Shown one piece after another: positions 28,051 through 37,337 of a DNA stretch of 64,000 bases (its first letter is position 1; every line of letters begins with the position of its first letter). This DNA is from Bacteriovoracaceae bacterium (lineage in GTDB: Bacteria; Bdellovibrionota; Bacteriovoracia; Bacteriovoracales; Bacteriovoracaceae). The stretch lies in the NCBI GenBank assembly GCA_018649885.1, contig JABIHA010000084.1, positions 62,001-126,000 of the forward strand, in the 5' to 3' direction. A program made the translations under genes and the position numbers. The notes under the pieces were generated by a model. It was not told the origin of the DNA, did not search any database, and saw only the letters and a program-made list of their open reading frames with translations.

Positions 28051-28968
28051 GTGAAGATCATTTTCAGTATCACAATCATTCTATTTTCATCACAATTGCT
28101 ATTTGCTGCAGAGACGGATGGTTATTCATCTAGGTATCAGCCTATAGAAAGTGCCCTTCCTGATCTTAACTTTGAGGTCAACAGGCGTATTAAGCACGCC
28201 ATTGATAGCCTCAATGGTGAGCGTGGTATTTCACTAGAATGTGACTGGGATAATTTGGCTTCGCTTCTAGGAGATCAGCTCAGACGTCCCTTCCTAGGAA
28301 AAATCGAGTCTTTTATTACTAGCTCGAAGGATTTACCCAAATCAAAGATTGATTTCGATCACTCTATTTATGAAAATGTCCCACTACTTCACAGTTTTCC
28401 TATCCAAGTGGGCTTATGGCTGGGAATCGGATTTACAGTACCAATTCATCACAAGGGACTTCTGATTGGAGCAGATAAATTTGGCCATTTTTTCGATGAA
28501 GGCCATTATTACTACTTGCTGGTTCACTACTGGGACTTTACTTTTTCTAAAGCGCTAGATTTGGGAGAGCTATTAGAGTACTCCTTCGAAGGAAAGCTTC
28601 TTGGAGGGGTTTACTCATACGCTGATCTTGCGGCCAACTATGATGGCTACAGGTTTTGGCTTGACCTGCTAGGCTCACCCAAAAAGAAAATAAGCTCAAA
28701 GTATATTTCTTGCGCAAAAGGAAATTGGAAACTTAGCAAAAGTATTGATCTAGACACTTATGTTTCCGCCTCATGGGATGAAGGAATGAATTGCAATGAA
28801 TACCGCTCGTCAGGTATGAAGGAGGGCATTGATAAGTCAGTCCGAATTCTCGAAAAAAGAGATAAGAGGCGCTATCGTTGTCCTGTTTATCCAGAGCGTG
28901 TTCCAGGCATGATTAGTGCTTACGGCGAATATTCTAGTCATGTCATCAACCCAACTCTTTTGCCTTAA
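28051..28968 (+). CDS. secreted protein of unknown function (paralogue of 364-620)
   Basis: 305 residues from a GTG at 28051. Signal peptide: MKIIFSITIILFSSQLLFAAE. Conserved-looking blocks are LNFEVNRRIKHAIDSLN, then IGADKFGHFFDEGHYYYLL (about 145-165) with His and acidic residues clustered, and YSYADLAANYDGYRFW (about 188-203). The cluster DKFGHFFDEGH could bind metal, but it is not a classical HExxH. The broken gene at 364-620 carries a related N-terminus, so this is a multi-copy family in this genome. Confidence 0.6.
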   Translation: MKIIFSITIILFSSQLLFAAETDGYSSRYQPIESALPDLNFEVNRRIKHAIDSLNGERGISLECDWDNLASLLGDQLRRPFLGKIESFITSSKDLPKSKIDFDHSIYENVPLLHSFPIQVGLWLGIGFTVPIHHKGLLIGADKFGHFFDEGHYYYLLVHYWDFTFSKALDLGELLEYSFEGKLLGGVYSYADLAANYDGYRFWLDLLGSPKKKISSKYISCAKGNWKLSKSIDLDTYVSASWDEGMNCNEYRSSGMKEGIDKSVRILEKRDKRRYRCPVYPERVPGMISAYGEYSSHVINPTLLP

Positions 28969-29035
28969 TATGCCAGCCCCCCCCTGTTGGACTGAATACA
29001 ACAAAGCTTTCTCTATTTCTGCAACTATGAATTTA

Positions 29036-30352
29036 TTAACATACTGCCTTGGGCAATTTAATTATAAAGCACGTACTTTGAGAAGAATTATCAATTTCAA
29101 GAGAGCCATGGTGCATCTCCAATATTGATTTTGAAATAGATAAACCCAATCCAGTACCTTTCCCAACTCCTTTTGAAGTGTAAAAGGGCTCAAACAGGCT
29201 ATTTTGAATCTTTTCAGGAATACCAGTACCGCTGTCAGTAATCTTAATGATATCAAATCCTTGAGATTCAAGACTTCTAACCTCTACCCACCTTTCGTCT
29301 AAATTTTCAATTGCATCATAGGAATTATTCAACAGATTGATCAAGACTTGAGAAATTTGTACCCTATCGCACAGAATTTTTTTATCAAAGCTCTTATCTT
29401 CCAGATCAAGCCTATAGGAAACTTCATTAATTCTAAATTTTTCAGATGAAAGACTTATAATATCTTGCAAAATATCTTTAAGATTTACTTCTGTCTTTTC
29501 AAATTTACCAGTGTCTCTCGAGATAGTTTTTAACCCATCAATGATCTTTGAAATTCTTATAATAGTTTTCTCTATGTTTGAAACACCCTCTAGAATATTT
29601 TCTTTACTTAATTTATTTTCATTGGCCAACTTTGAGATATTTTTCACTGATATATTGATTATAGCTAGCGGATTATTTATTTCGTGTGCAATTCCCCCAA
29701 CCATCTCTCCCATAGAAGCCAACTTAGAAGTATAGCTTAGCTGAACATGAATTAATTCAAGCTCTTTAATGAAGCTTAAAATTTTTTTACCCAAAAAAAC
29801 CGCCACAAATATTCCAAAGATAATAAATATCACAATAAGATACTCACTTACTCTAACCTGCTCAAAAATTAGTGAATGATTTAAATTGAGGTTGTTTTGA
29901 TGCTCGTCAATTAAGGTTCCTATAATACTTATTATTTTTTTCTCTATTACTTCAAACTCCTCTTTTTTTTCAAGTACCACTTCCCCTGAAAAACCTTTTC
30001 TTTTTAAATCAACAATTTCCCAGCAGGTATTTATTAACTCACCTATTATTGTCGTTAGGTTTTCGGCAAGAATTTTATTTTTTGGTATTATGGTAAACCC
30101 AGTTGCATCAAGTTTTTCCAACCCTCTCCTGATTACCTCAATGCCGGTTTTTATCAAAGCTACTTCATTTTCCTCAGCTGAAATAAAACCGAACTCGCTT
30201 GTAGAGGCAACTAGCCTAATCACTCCGAAACGAATATCTTGAAAGGTTCGAATAACTGGAATACTTTCTTCAACAACTCTTCTATAGTAATTGCTACTTT
30301 TATTAAGAGCATGGAATCCAACGATACCCACAGAAACTATGACTACGATCAT
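29036..30352 (-). CDS. sensor histidine kinase
   Basis: 438 residues. Two membrane segments (about 1-16 and 171-188) frame a periplasmic four-helix-like sensor. The kinase core has the H box MGEMVGGIAHEINNPLA (phospho-acceptor His223), N box LINLLNNSYDAI, G1 ITDSGTGIPE, F box EPFYTSKG, and G2 GKGTGLGLSISK. No response regulator gene is adjacent. The ATG at 30352 has no ribosome site. The frame is open for 24 more codons upstream (RGLRVKKNKHSLIYLINIS), which would complete the first membrane helix, but it has no canonical start there. The kinase is probably functional with an unusual start. Confidence 0.88.
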   Translation of the reverse strand: MIVVIVSVGIVGFHALNKSSNYYRRVVEESIPVIRTFQDIRFGVIRLVASTSEFGFISAEENEVALIKTGIEVIRRGLEKLDATGFTIIPKNKILAENLTTIIGELINTCWEIVDLKRKGFSGEVVLEKKEEFEVIEKKIISIIGTLIDEHQNNLNLNHSLIFEQVRVSEYLIVIFIIFGIFVAVFLGKKILSFIKELELIHVQLSYTSKLASMGEMVGGIAHEINNPLAIINISVKNISKLANENKLSKENILEGVSNIEKTIIRISKIIDGLKTISRDTGKFEKTEVNLKDILQDIISLSSEKFRINEVSYRLDLEDKSFDKKILCDRVQISQVLINLLNNSYDAIENLDERWVEVRSLESQGFDIIKITDSGTGIPEKIQNSLFEPFYTSKGVGKGTGLGLSISKSILEMHHGSLEIDNSSQSTCFIIKLPKAVC

Positions 30353-30559
30353 TGAAATGTTAATCAGATATATCAGACTATGTTTGTTTTTTTTTACTCG
30401 TAAGCCTCTACTCTTATTAAATGTCTAAAATTAAAATAACTCAAGGTGAAACTTTTTCGAAATTTAGAATGGACTAAATGTTTTTCAAACCAAAATGTTT
30501 CGCAACTGTAAATACCCAACCTTTTTAAATTTTCTTTAACATGATATAAAATTCTAACT

Positions 30560-31446
30560 ATGAAAGATCATCAAGCAAGCGCTACAGCGGAATCAATGGC
30601 TTTAATACGAGCATTTGAGACTCAATTTTCAAATGATATTGATGCCTTCAATGATCCCTATGCAAAAACCTTTCTATCAAAAAAATCAAAGATGTTTCTC
30701 TCTATTTGTAATCTAAGATCCATCAACTTCTTATTTTTTTTAAAAAAAATACGGAGATGTTTGCGCCTGGATTGGGTGGATATATTATCGGCAGGCATCG
30801 GCAAATGGATGAATGGTTAGTAGAGTCTCTAAAAAAAAGAGATATAGAACAAGTGGTCATGTTGGGAGCGGGCCATGATTCAAGAGTACTGAGATTTAGT
30901 GAATGCTTTGAGGGTGTGAAGGTTTTTGAATTAGATCATCCCGCTACACAAAAACGCAAAAAAGAATTATTAATTAGTAATTTTAAAAAAATTCCAGAAA
31001 ATGTAAATTATGTATCCATTGATTTATCATACCAAAAGCCACTTGATGAGCTTGTTAAAGCAGGTTTCGATTCAAATAAAAAAAATATCTTCATTCTTGA
31101 AGGTCTTATTTATTATCTTCCCGAAGAAGAAGTTAGAAAAATCTTCGAGTTTGTAAAACAAAATAGCTGTGTTGATAGCGAAATCATTTTCGATTATTTT
31201 TCAAAAGATCTTGTAGATGGAACTGGTGATATTAATGGCTCTTTTGCAATTAGATCTTCGGTTGAAAAAAGCGGGGAACCTTTCTTGTTTGGAATTGAAG
31301 AATCTAAACTTGAATGTTTCATAGAATCATTCAATATGACACTTTCAAAACGAAGTGATCACCAGGTTTTGAAAAATAAGTATTTCCAAGATAGAAAATC
31401 CAAAGTATTTTCCTTTGCCGAAATTTGCTTGGCAAAATGTAAGTGA
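30560..31446 (+). pseudogene. class I O-methyltransferase (LCM/PpmA-like) split by a -1 frameshift
   Basis: Frame 1 starts at ATG 30560 with ATAESMALIRAFETQFSND and NDPYAKTFLSKKSK, the leucine carboxyl methyltransferase-like N-terminus. It leaves the homologous path at a T8A8 tract (30734-30749) and stops by 30820. The next frame picks up exactly: FAPGLGGYIIGRHRQMDEWL, then VVMLGAGHDSRVLRF (SAM motif I), FELDHPATQKRKK and FILEGLIYYLPEEE, to 31446. A -1 shift within the tract joins them into about 295 residues. The zero frame reads T TTA AAA there, the layout of a -1 slippery heptamer. It could be a one-base deletion, transcript slippage or programmed frameshifting. Confidence 0.8.
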
Positions 31447-31478
31447 AAATGGTGCCTGGGGAAATGGCACCATTTTTG
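31446..31478. terminator. bidirectional terminator
   Basis: AAAATGGTGCC (31446-31456) pairs perfectly with GGCACCATTTT (31466-31476), with a 9-nt loop and T's outside both arms. It sits between the converging methyltransferase and vWA genes and serves both strands. Confidence 0.85.
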
Positions 31479-31488
31479 TATTGGATTA

Positions 31489-33336
31489 CTAAATGTCATA
31501 CTCTAAGATAATGGCGCCTCCACCTTCACCAACAAAGAACAATGTTGCCACATTTGAAATCGCTAGTGATGACCCCTCTCCCTTTGCTTGGGGGATACCA
31601 TATGCTTTTACAAATTTCGCTGAACTGCCTAAGAAATTTAGACTAGTTTTAAAATTATAGGCAACTGGTGTAACTAAAAAGTCAAAATTTTCAAAGTAAT
31701 TATTCATTTCCTTTCCCGAGTTAACAAAAATGTAGCTCCCCCCTCTAGACATGGTGATGTTGTGGATAAATTCTTGATTAAAATTTTCGCCAATGCCTAT
31801 TGAGGTAAGACCAATCCCCATAGACGAATAATCTGTCACAAGTCTTAAAAGAGACCTGGGGTCTGTGACTCCTGTGTTGAGTCCGGCATCAGAAATCAAG
31901 ATGACTCTGTTTTCATATCCTGGCTCAATTCTCGATTCAACAAGCTCAAAGCCTTTTCTAAGACCCGACTCTAGGTTTGTTGAGCCTCGAGGATATATAG
32001 TATCAATCAATTTTAATATTGAGTCCTTGTTTTCAACGAGTACTGTGTCTAATAGTACACTATGTGTTGAATCAAACAAAATAATTGAGAAATAATCAGA
32101 TGGGTTGAGTTTTGCTAGTGTTTCTCGTAGAGCATCTTTCGCCCACTCGATTCGGCTTTTGGCCGTACCGTCATTTGCTCCCATAGAGCCACTTACATCT
32201 AGTACAACTGAAAGGTTCAGATTTTTCCTTTTGAAGTTTTTCTCAGTTACGCTTGAGTTCATTCCAACTTGAACGAAGAGCTTTCCTTTCTTTTGGTCAA
32301 TCAATATGGCCGGCTGAACACAAATTAATTTATCACAGCCCATATTATTTAAAGGGAGATCAAACTCACTGAGAAAGCCTTCCATTGAAAAAGTTACCGC
32401 TCTAGGTACAAGTCCCTCTAAAACAGATTTTTTTAGAGCGCCTATGTCTTGAGCTCCTCCCGCTGTTACACTTAAACCACCTGAAGGTGCAGCCGGTCTA
32501 CTGGAGCCTCCTGATCTAGATGGACTTGATGGACGGCTAGGTCTTGCTGAACGACTAGGTCTCGCTGAACGATTTGATGGACGGCTAGGTCTTGTTGAAC
32601 CCCTTGATGGTCGGTTAGGTCTCGATGGACGGCGTGTTGATCCAGATGAGGGGCGATTTGGCCTTGTTGGACGTTTTATTCTACACCGTGATTTAATTCC
32701 ACGGCCAGGAGGGTGAGTTCTCTCCCACTCAGGTCTAATAGGTCGCCTAGGCGGATTATTTTTTTTGACCTTAACACAATTAGGTTTGGGCTTAGGTCTT
32801 TGAGGTCTCCTTCTAGTAGGTGTTGGAGCTTTGGCCTTTTTCATATTCACGGCTAACTTTCTTCCAATATCTACAGTTTCAAAAAGTTTTTCCAGGTTTC
32901 CTGCAACTAATCTTTTTTCTTTTAGCTTTAATTCGATTGAATTTAAATCTCCTATCAACTTTTCTGCCACTCCAAGCCTTAACTTGTGGCAATCAACTTT
33001 TTTTGGTGGATGAACAATATCTCTAGGAAAACGTCCAGATCCCTTATTTGGCATTAAATTGCGATTCTTACATCCTTCATAATCTTGTAGTGATTTTTCT
33101 AAAACTCTGCCGAGAGATAGGGCTAGAATTGTTTTATGGATAGCAAGGTCTGAAATATAGGGACTTGACCCTTCTAAATCTTTAATCCCTGGAAGCTCAA
33201 CTAAAGTAGAGTGCCTCTCTAAGCTAATTTCATTACCAGTTTGATATTGCCAGTTAATCTCTATCTTTGATGGAGTGGCAAAGGCCAGGTTTGTAATCGT
33301 TAGAAAAAATTTGATAAGTAACAGCAGATAATTCAT
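31489..33336 (-). CDS. secreted von Willebrand factor A protein with Arg-Pro-Ser repeats
   Basis: A 615-residue protein with a signal peptide (MNYLLLLIKFFLTITNLAFA). Residues about 172-285 are a low-complexity Pro/Arg/Ser region of RPSRPNRPSRGS-like units, strongly basic. After it, a vWA domain starts at LSVVLDVSGSMGAND (about 380), the MIDAS metal site, followed by YFSIILFDS, RGSTNLESGL and VILISDAGLNTGVTDP. Family members bind proteins through a metal ion. The basic region may bind an anionic polymer such as peptidoglycan teichuronic-like material, DNA or LPS, which is speculation. The gene ends at a shared terminator. Confidence 0.85.
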   Translation of the reverse strand: MNYLLLLIKFFLTITNLAFATPSKIEINWQYQTGNEISLERHSTLVELPGIKDLEGSSPYISDLAIHKTILALSLGRVLEKSLQDYEGCKNRNLMPNKGSGRFPRDIVHPPKKVDCHKLRLGVAEKLIGDLNSIELKLKEKRLVAGNLEKLFETVDIGRKLAVNMKKAKAPTPTRRRPQRPKPKPNCVKVKKNNPPRRPIRPEWERTHPPGRGIKSRCRIKRPTRPNRPSSGSTRRPSRPNRPSRGSTRPSRPSNRSARPSRSARPSRPSSPSRSGGSSRPAAPSGGLSVTAGGAQDIGALKKSVLEGLVPRAVTFSMEGFLSEFDLPLNNMGCDKLICVQPAILIDQKKGKLFVQVGMNSSVTEKNFKRKNLNLSVVLDVSGSMGANDGTAKSRIEWAKDALRETLAKLNPSDYFSIILFDSTHSVLLDTVLVENKDSILKLIDTIYPRGSTNLESGLRKGFELVESRIEPGYENRVILISDAGLNTGVTDPRSLLRLVTDYSSMGIGLTSIGIGENFNQEFIHNITMSRGGSYIFVNSGKEMNNYFENFDFLVTPVAYNFKTSLNFLGSSAKFVKAYGIPQAKGEGSSLAISNVATLFFVGEGGGAIILEYDI

Positions 33337-33781
33337 ATGCAGATCCTTTTTGATAGTTTTTATGTTTGAACTAAGAAGAGCTTAAATTGTTAAAAATAAA
33401 AAATAAATTTCATTATGACCCCCATCAATAATTAAAATTGAAATTCTAAAACCGACCCTAGTTTTGTTATTGAATGCAAACTATTTTAGACAATGATCTG
33501 TGTAAAGCGGGATATGTGAAAAATGGTCTGTAGGGGCCCAATGTAAGCATTTTATTCAAGCATGGTATCAAGCTGACTATAAATTCATGTTTTCCTAATG
33601 AACTTTTGAATTGGATAATCGATTGCAAGGCTCAATGAAAATAGTAAGATTAGAAAATAATTAAGTGAACAAAATGGTGTAGCAATAATTACATTAGCAT
33701 TGATCCATTTTTCTTAATGAAATATGCAAGAGGGGCACAAGAAGCAATCTATATGATTGTAGGGTTAACAACGGAGTTCAC
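33337..33781. other. intergenic region without a visible gene
   Basis: About 445 bp between the divergent vWA and 33782 genes. I see AT-rich promoter-like sequence, but no convincing ORF, RNA gene or hairpin. Confidence 0.5.
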
Positions 33782-34459
33782 ATGAAGCATATTTTTTGCC
33801 TATTATTTTTTATTTGCTCAATCTCTCATGCAGCACATACAGATAATTGTATTTATCAAGCAAGTGTTGTTGATATCGGAATCCTAGGCAGCCTTGATAA
33901 AACTTTGTCTACGAATGAAATGCTCCAAACTTTAATTTTTAAAATCGAAAATGTACATGAGGATAAAGGCGGTAGCGTCGGATGTGATCATTCCGTTGGC
34001 AGGTACCAAGCACTAACAAGTGATAAAGTTTTAGAGCTTGAGGTGGGCGATAGTGCTTTCCTTTACAATTACTACACAGTTGGTTTCAGTGGCACTAGTC
34101 TATCGCCATCCAATCTTTGGGAAATTGTCGATATATCTGAAACAAATAATGAATGTTACAGTATTAGAGATTCAGGAGGTAATCCAGTAGATGCGGTAAT
34201 TAACTCTGATGATTATAGTGTAGATGAGATCTGCGTAACTAATAAATGGAAAAAAGAAGAATCAGCAGAAGTAGAAATAGAGTTTAAACTATCAAGTAAA
34301 GTTGTGGTTAAATTAAATGCAGTTACTCAAAAGCATTCCGGTAATAAAATAAGGTTTTACCTCGTGGAGAGAGATGTATTCGAACCTGGTTCAATTAATG
34401 CCACAATTCAAAATGACAAGCTAGTTGAAATACGTTTGCCAAATGACCACGGTCTGTAA
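33782..34459 (+). CDS. secreted protein of unknown function
   Basis: A 225-residue protein with a signal peptide (MKHIFCLLFFICSISHAA) and CGGAG a few bases before the ATG. The mature protein is beta-rich and acidic, with four Cys (NCIYQAS, GCDHSVG, ECYSIRDSGG, EICVTNKW). The pattern is like small secreted domains stabilised by two disulphides. No known family. It stands alone. Confidence 0.6.
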   Translation: MKHIFCLLFFICSISHAAHTDNCIYQASVVDIGILGSLDKTLSTNEMLQTLIFKIENVHEDKGGSVGCDHSVGRYQALTSDKVLELEVGDSAFLYNYYTVGFSGTSLSPSNLWEIVDISETNNECYSIRDSGGNPVDAVINSDDYSVDEICVTNKWKKEESAEVEIEFKLSSKVVVKLNAVTQKHSGNKIRFYLVERDVFEPGSINATIQNDKLVEIRLPNDHGL

Positions 34460-34555
34460 CTGAGCTTGATAATCACTATGGCACCTGGATTTTCAGTATT
34501 GATGATAGTCGTTGTGATGAATTCCAACTCCAGATGTATGGTGTCCTTTCTGTAA

Positions 34556-35314
34556 TTATAATTTTTGTAGAATATTTGAAAATCTTCTGGCACTAACAGG
34601 TCGATCAACTAGAATCTTGCCATCTAGTAAAATGCAAAACATGCCGTACGCTGTACCTAGTGATCTTGAATTATTAGATTGGTTCAAAGTGACAATCTTG
34701 GGCTTGAATCCTAACTCCCTTGATACTTCAGCTATTTCTTTTGTCCATTTTGGGACCATCGGGCATTGGTCTGAAGAAAAAATGACTAGCCCCTTGTTAT
34801 ATTTTTTTAAGAATTTTTCATTTGGCTTTGTAAACTTTGGACTTTGAGAAGAAGCTTTAAATTTTTTAACCAAAAGATCATAACAATCCTTTGTATCTAC
34901 TAATTTAAAACCATTTGCTAGAAATAAGTTACCGTTTGCCATAAAACTTCCAGAGCTTGTAGCTACAGCAACCCCTTTAAATCCATTTTTTTTAGCATCC
35001 TTGATACAATCTTTTAATAGCAGTTTTCCGTGGCCCCTTCCCTTGTGCTTGCCAGAGGTCATAATACAGTGGATAACCATATAATCCTTGGCCTCTATGG
35101 GTCTCCATGTATTGTCCCCCGGAACGTATTCAATCATTCCAATGTCACCAAATTCTTTGGAATGTAAGATTTTAAATTTTAGTCCCTCAGAAAAACGTTT
35201 TTTAAGCCACTTTGATTTTCTGTTATGGCCTTCATTTTTGCTATCCTTGTATCCGCAAAATTGATATTCTGAAATATTTTTAGAATCAGTTGCAATTATT
35301 TCCAAGTCTTTCAT
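34556..35314 (-). CDS. GNAT acetyltransferase with YoaP-like C-terminal domain
   Basis: 252 residues from ATG 35314, whose ATGA overlaps the stop of the AraC gene; a longer frame to 35335 is less likely. The N-terminal GNAT domain has YMVIHCIMTSGKHKGRGHGK (acetyl-CoA loop, about 74-93) and LFLANGFKLVD. The C-terminal part, from about 170, has VIFSSDQCPMVPKWTKEIAE and FCILLDGKILVDRPVS, a thioredoxin-like YoaP domain. The Cys in DQCPMVPK is at the position of a redox-type Cys but has no partner. The acceptor is unknown; co-transcription with an AraC/GyrI regulator suggests a detoxification role. Confidence 0.85.
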   Translation of the reverse strand: MKDLEIIATDSKNISEYQFCGYKDSKNEGHNRKSKWLKKRFSEGLKFKILHSKEFGDIGMIEYVPGDNTWRPIEAKDYMVIHCIMTSGKHKGRGHGKLLLKDCIKDAKKNGFKGVAVATSSGSFMANGNLFLANGFKLVDTKDCYDLLVKKFKASSQSPKFTKPNEKFLKKYNKGLVIFSSDQCPMVPKWTKEIAEVSRELGFKPKIVTLNQSNNSRSLGTAYGMFCILLDGKILVDRPVSARRFSNILQKL

Positions 35315-36243
35315 TTTTGTGCCAGTGGCAAACAAATTTTAGTCTCGAGATCCTTTTCCTCAACTTGACTGGGGTTGTTTAAATAAATTTCAAGGCAAGG
35401 ACTATCGTCTAATCGTTCACTACTACCTGTAAGCCATATTCCAAATAGGTACTTATATGTTTCGCCGACAGTAGTATAAGCACCCTTATGGATTGCTGTT
35501 GCATATCTTTTTCCTGCAATTTCTTTGATTCCAAGTTTGGTGCCTTCTGCTGTGAAATCTTTTGGAACGCTTACACAGGCATCGTATCTAATTTTGTCTG
35601 AAGCTGTTACTTCTGGATCATCATAACAAATTCCCACTGAAACTGTTGCTTGTGTCATTGTTTGCAAAACCTTCTTAGTAGAGAATATTTCACCCCATAC
35701 TTTCCCACATTCAGTATATGGACCAGTATGTCTTAAGTAAGCCACATTCATAAGCTCTAAATTTTCAACTTTTACTTCCATTTCTTGCCTCACAAAATCG
35801 TCATGGTTTTTTTTGAATTCCATATGCAGTTCAGTTCTATTTTTTTGAAAATCACTTGGACTTTGGTCAAATTGTTTTTTGAAGGCCCGACTAAAAGCTT
35901 CATGGGACTCAAAAGCTGTGGCAAGAGCTATATCAATAATAGATGATTTAGAATGAATAAGACTTAGCGCTGCTTTATCCATCCTTGTCCTCCTGATATA
36001 TGCCTTCACAGTTTCACCTGTTACTGCCGCAAAAATTCGATGAAAGTGGTATGGTGAAAATGATGCAATCTTGCCCAACTCCTCTAGCGAGTGCTCATGT
36101 GCTAAATTATCAATAATAAAATTTTGCACCTCTTGAATTTTTTGTGTGTAATAATTTTTCATTGCGATAAATCTATCAAAGCGGATACGAGCAAGCTTGA
36201 TATTTTTTGCTAAATCGAGATTGCATTCCCAGTTTTGAGACAC
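35311..36243 (-). CDS. AraC-family regulator with GyrI-like effector domain
   Basis: 310 residues from 36243, or 283 from ATG 36162 (MKNYYTQKIQEVQNFI), which is where the family normally begins. No clear ribosome site decides it. HTH signatures: LEELGKIASFSPYHFHRIFA and ATAFESHEAFSRAFKKQFDQS. A GyrI-like ligand domain (about 160-305) has MNVAYLRHTGPYTECGKVWG and YATAIHKGAYTTVGETYKYLF. It resembles the regulator at 25951-26841 and has the same neighbour type, a GNAT gene, coupled by a 4-bp overlap. Confidence 0.88.
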   Translation of the reverse strand: MSQNWECNLDLAKNIKLARIRFDRFIAMKNYYTQKIQEVQNFIIDNLAHEHSLEELGKIASFSPYHFHRIFAAVTGETVKAYIRRTRMDKAALSLIHSKSSIIDIALATAFESHEAFSRAFKKQFDQSPSDFQKNRTELHMEFKKNHDDFVRQEMEVKVENLELMNVAYLRHTGPYTECGKVWGEIFSTKKVLQTMTQATVSVGICYDDPEVTASDKIRYDACVSVPKDFTAEGTKLGIKEIAGKRYATAIHKGAYTTVGETYKYLFGIWLTGSSERLDDSPCLEIYLNNPSQVEEKDLETKICLPLAQK

Positions 36244-36295
36244 TTGGCATTAATTATTGTTCATCTGGCGATGATGGACGTTGTGTATGGTGCTA

Positions 36296-36856
36296 TTATA
36301 ATTTTAATCTCATGCAAGTAATTTTAGAGTTTTTGTCATTTTCATCACCAAATCTCTCAAATCCTAGCTTTGTAAATTGACTTAGACTACCTCTGTAGCT
36401 TCTTGCTTCATCCCACGGATCGGTTGGATATGATTCGACATATTTTGCACCGTCAAGTTTTGCTAGATTGATAACTGCTTGAATGATTTTATTCGACTTG
36501 GATTTTCCTCTAGAGCTTTCTTTAACTGCGATACATCCCATACTCCAAATATCTGAGGAGAATTCTGTTAACCTACTTCCCAGTTTTGTTTCTAAAATAG
36601 GAAATTCTGTCTTTGGTCCTGAGCCAGTCCAGCCTATTAAATCTGAGTCTTCATAAACAAGAAAACCCGTGTGAAGTCCACCATCAACATTTTTTCTTGT
36701 AATTTCTAAGTTTGGTTTGGCCTCACTGCTACATCTAGCAGACCAGGTATCATCAAGGCTTCTCCAAACAGCGCAGAAGCATCCGCCAAATTCACTACCT
36801 GAAAGAAGAGCTGAGAATTCTTCAAATTTTTTTGTGTTTAAGGGATTTAAGATCAC
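36296..36856 (-). CDS. GNAT-type N-acetyltransferase
   Basis: 186 residues from a GTG at 36856, whose GTGA overlaps the stop of the GFA-family gene, with GGAAA upstream. A TTG at 36901 would give 201 residues with no ribosome site. The central GFLVYEDSDLIGWTGSGPKT strand, then SMGCIAVKESSRGKSKSNKI (acetyl-CoA loop) and FTKLGFERFGDE follow the GNAT order. The substrate is unknown. It was probably co-transcribed with the now interrupted GFA gene. Confidence 0.75.
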   Translation of the reverse strand: MILNPLNTKKFEEFSALLSGSEFGGCFCAVWRSLDDTWSARCSSEAKPNLEITRKNVDGGLHTGFLVYEDSDLIGWTGSGPKTEFPILETKLGSRLTEFSSDIWSMGCIAVKESSRGKSKSNKIIQAVINLAKLDGAKYVESYPTDPWDEARSYRGSLSQFTKLGFERFGDENDKNSKITCMRLKL

Positions 36857-37296
36857 TTGGTTTCCAAGTTTTCCTGAAAGGCCTTGAAGTAAGGTTCCCA
36901 AAAGCTATCGGGTGCATCTTCTGCAAATGAAGCTAGATCATCTGTGATTGAATACCAGCAGGCCTTAGAGTCAGTATGTATATTTACTGAGGGGATAAGA
37001 TTGGGATCACCCTCGATAAGACCTGCGGGAACAATTACATGTTCTTCTTCTAAGTTGATAGAGGGAACTCTTGATCCACAAGTTTTGCAAAAGGGTCTTG
37101 GGTCTCCTTTAGCTGGTGTGAAGTTATTTATTTCTTCTTCCCCTTGGGTCCACTTAAAAAGGTTTGGTGTTGTGTGGAGGAAGGTTCCGAAGGAGGACCC
37201 GGTTGCTTTTCGGCATCTGGAGCAGTGGCAGTTGTTGATTGCTGGGAGATTGATTTAGAATTTTATTTTTTGGCAGAGGCAGGTTCCTGTGATCAT
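36853..37296 (-). pseudogene. GFA-family (glutathione-dependent formaldehyde-activating-like) gene with in-frame stop
   Basis: Reading the minus strand from ATG 37296 gives MITGTCLCQKIKF, the N-terminal CxC of the GFA zinc fold. A TAA follows at 37255-37257 in codon 14. The same frame then continues with NNCHCSRCRKATGSSFGTF, PRPFCKTCGSRVPS and HVIVPAGLIEGDP to a TGA at 36853-36855. All four zinc Cys motifs are therefore intact. The TAA stands where relatives have a Glu or Tyr codon, so one substitution such as GAA to TAA explains it. GFA proteins bind two zinc ions; most are not true formaldehyde enzymes. Confidence 0.75.
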
Positions 37297-37337
37297 TTTT
37301 TAATTTCCTAGCTTTGATGGATATTTAGTATTTTGGA

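Noticed and set aside
36944..37258. 104-codon plus-strand ORF
   Set aside because: It is the antisense of the broken GFA-family gene, whose zinc Cys motifs read clearly on the minus strand.
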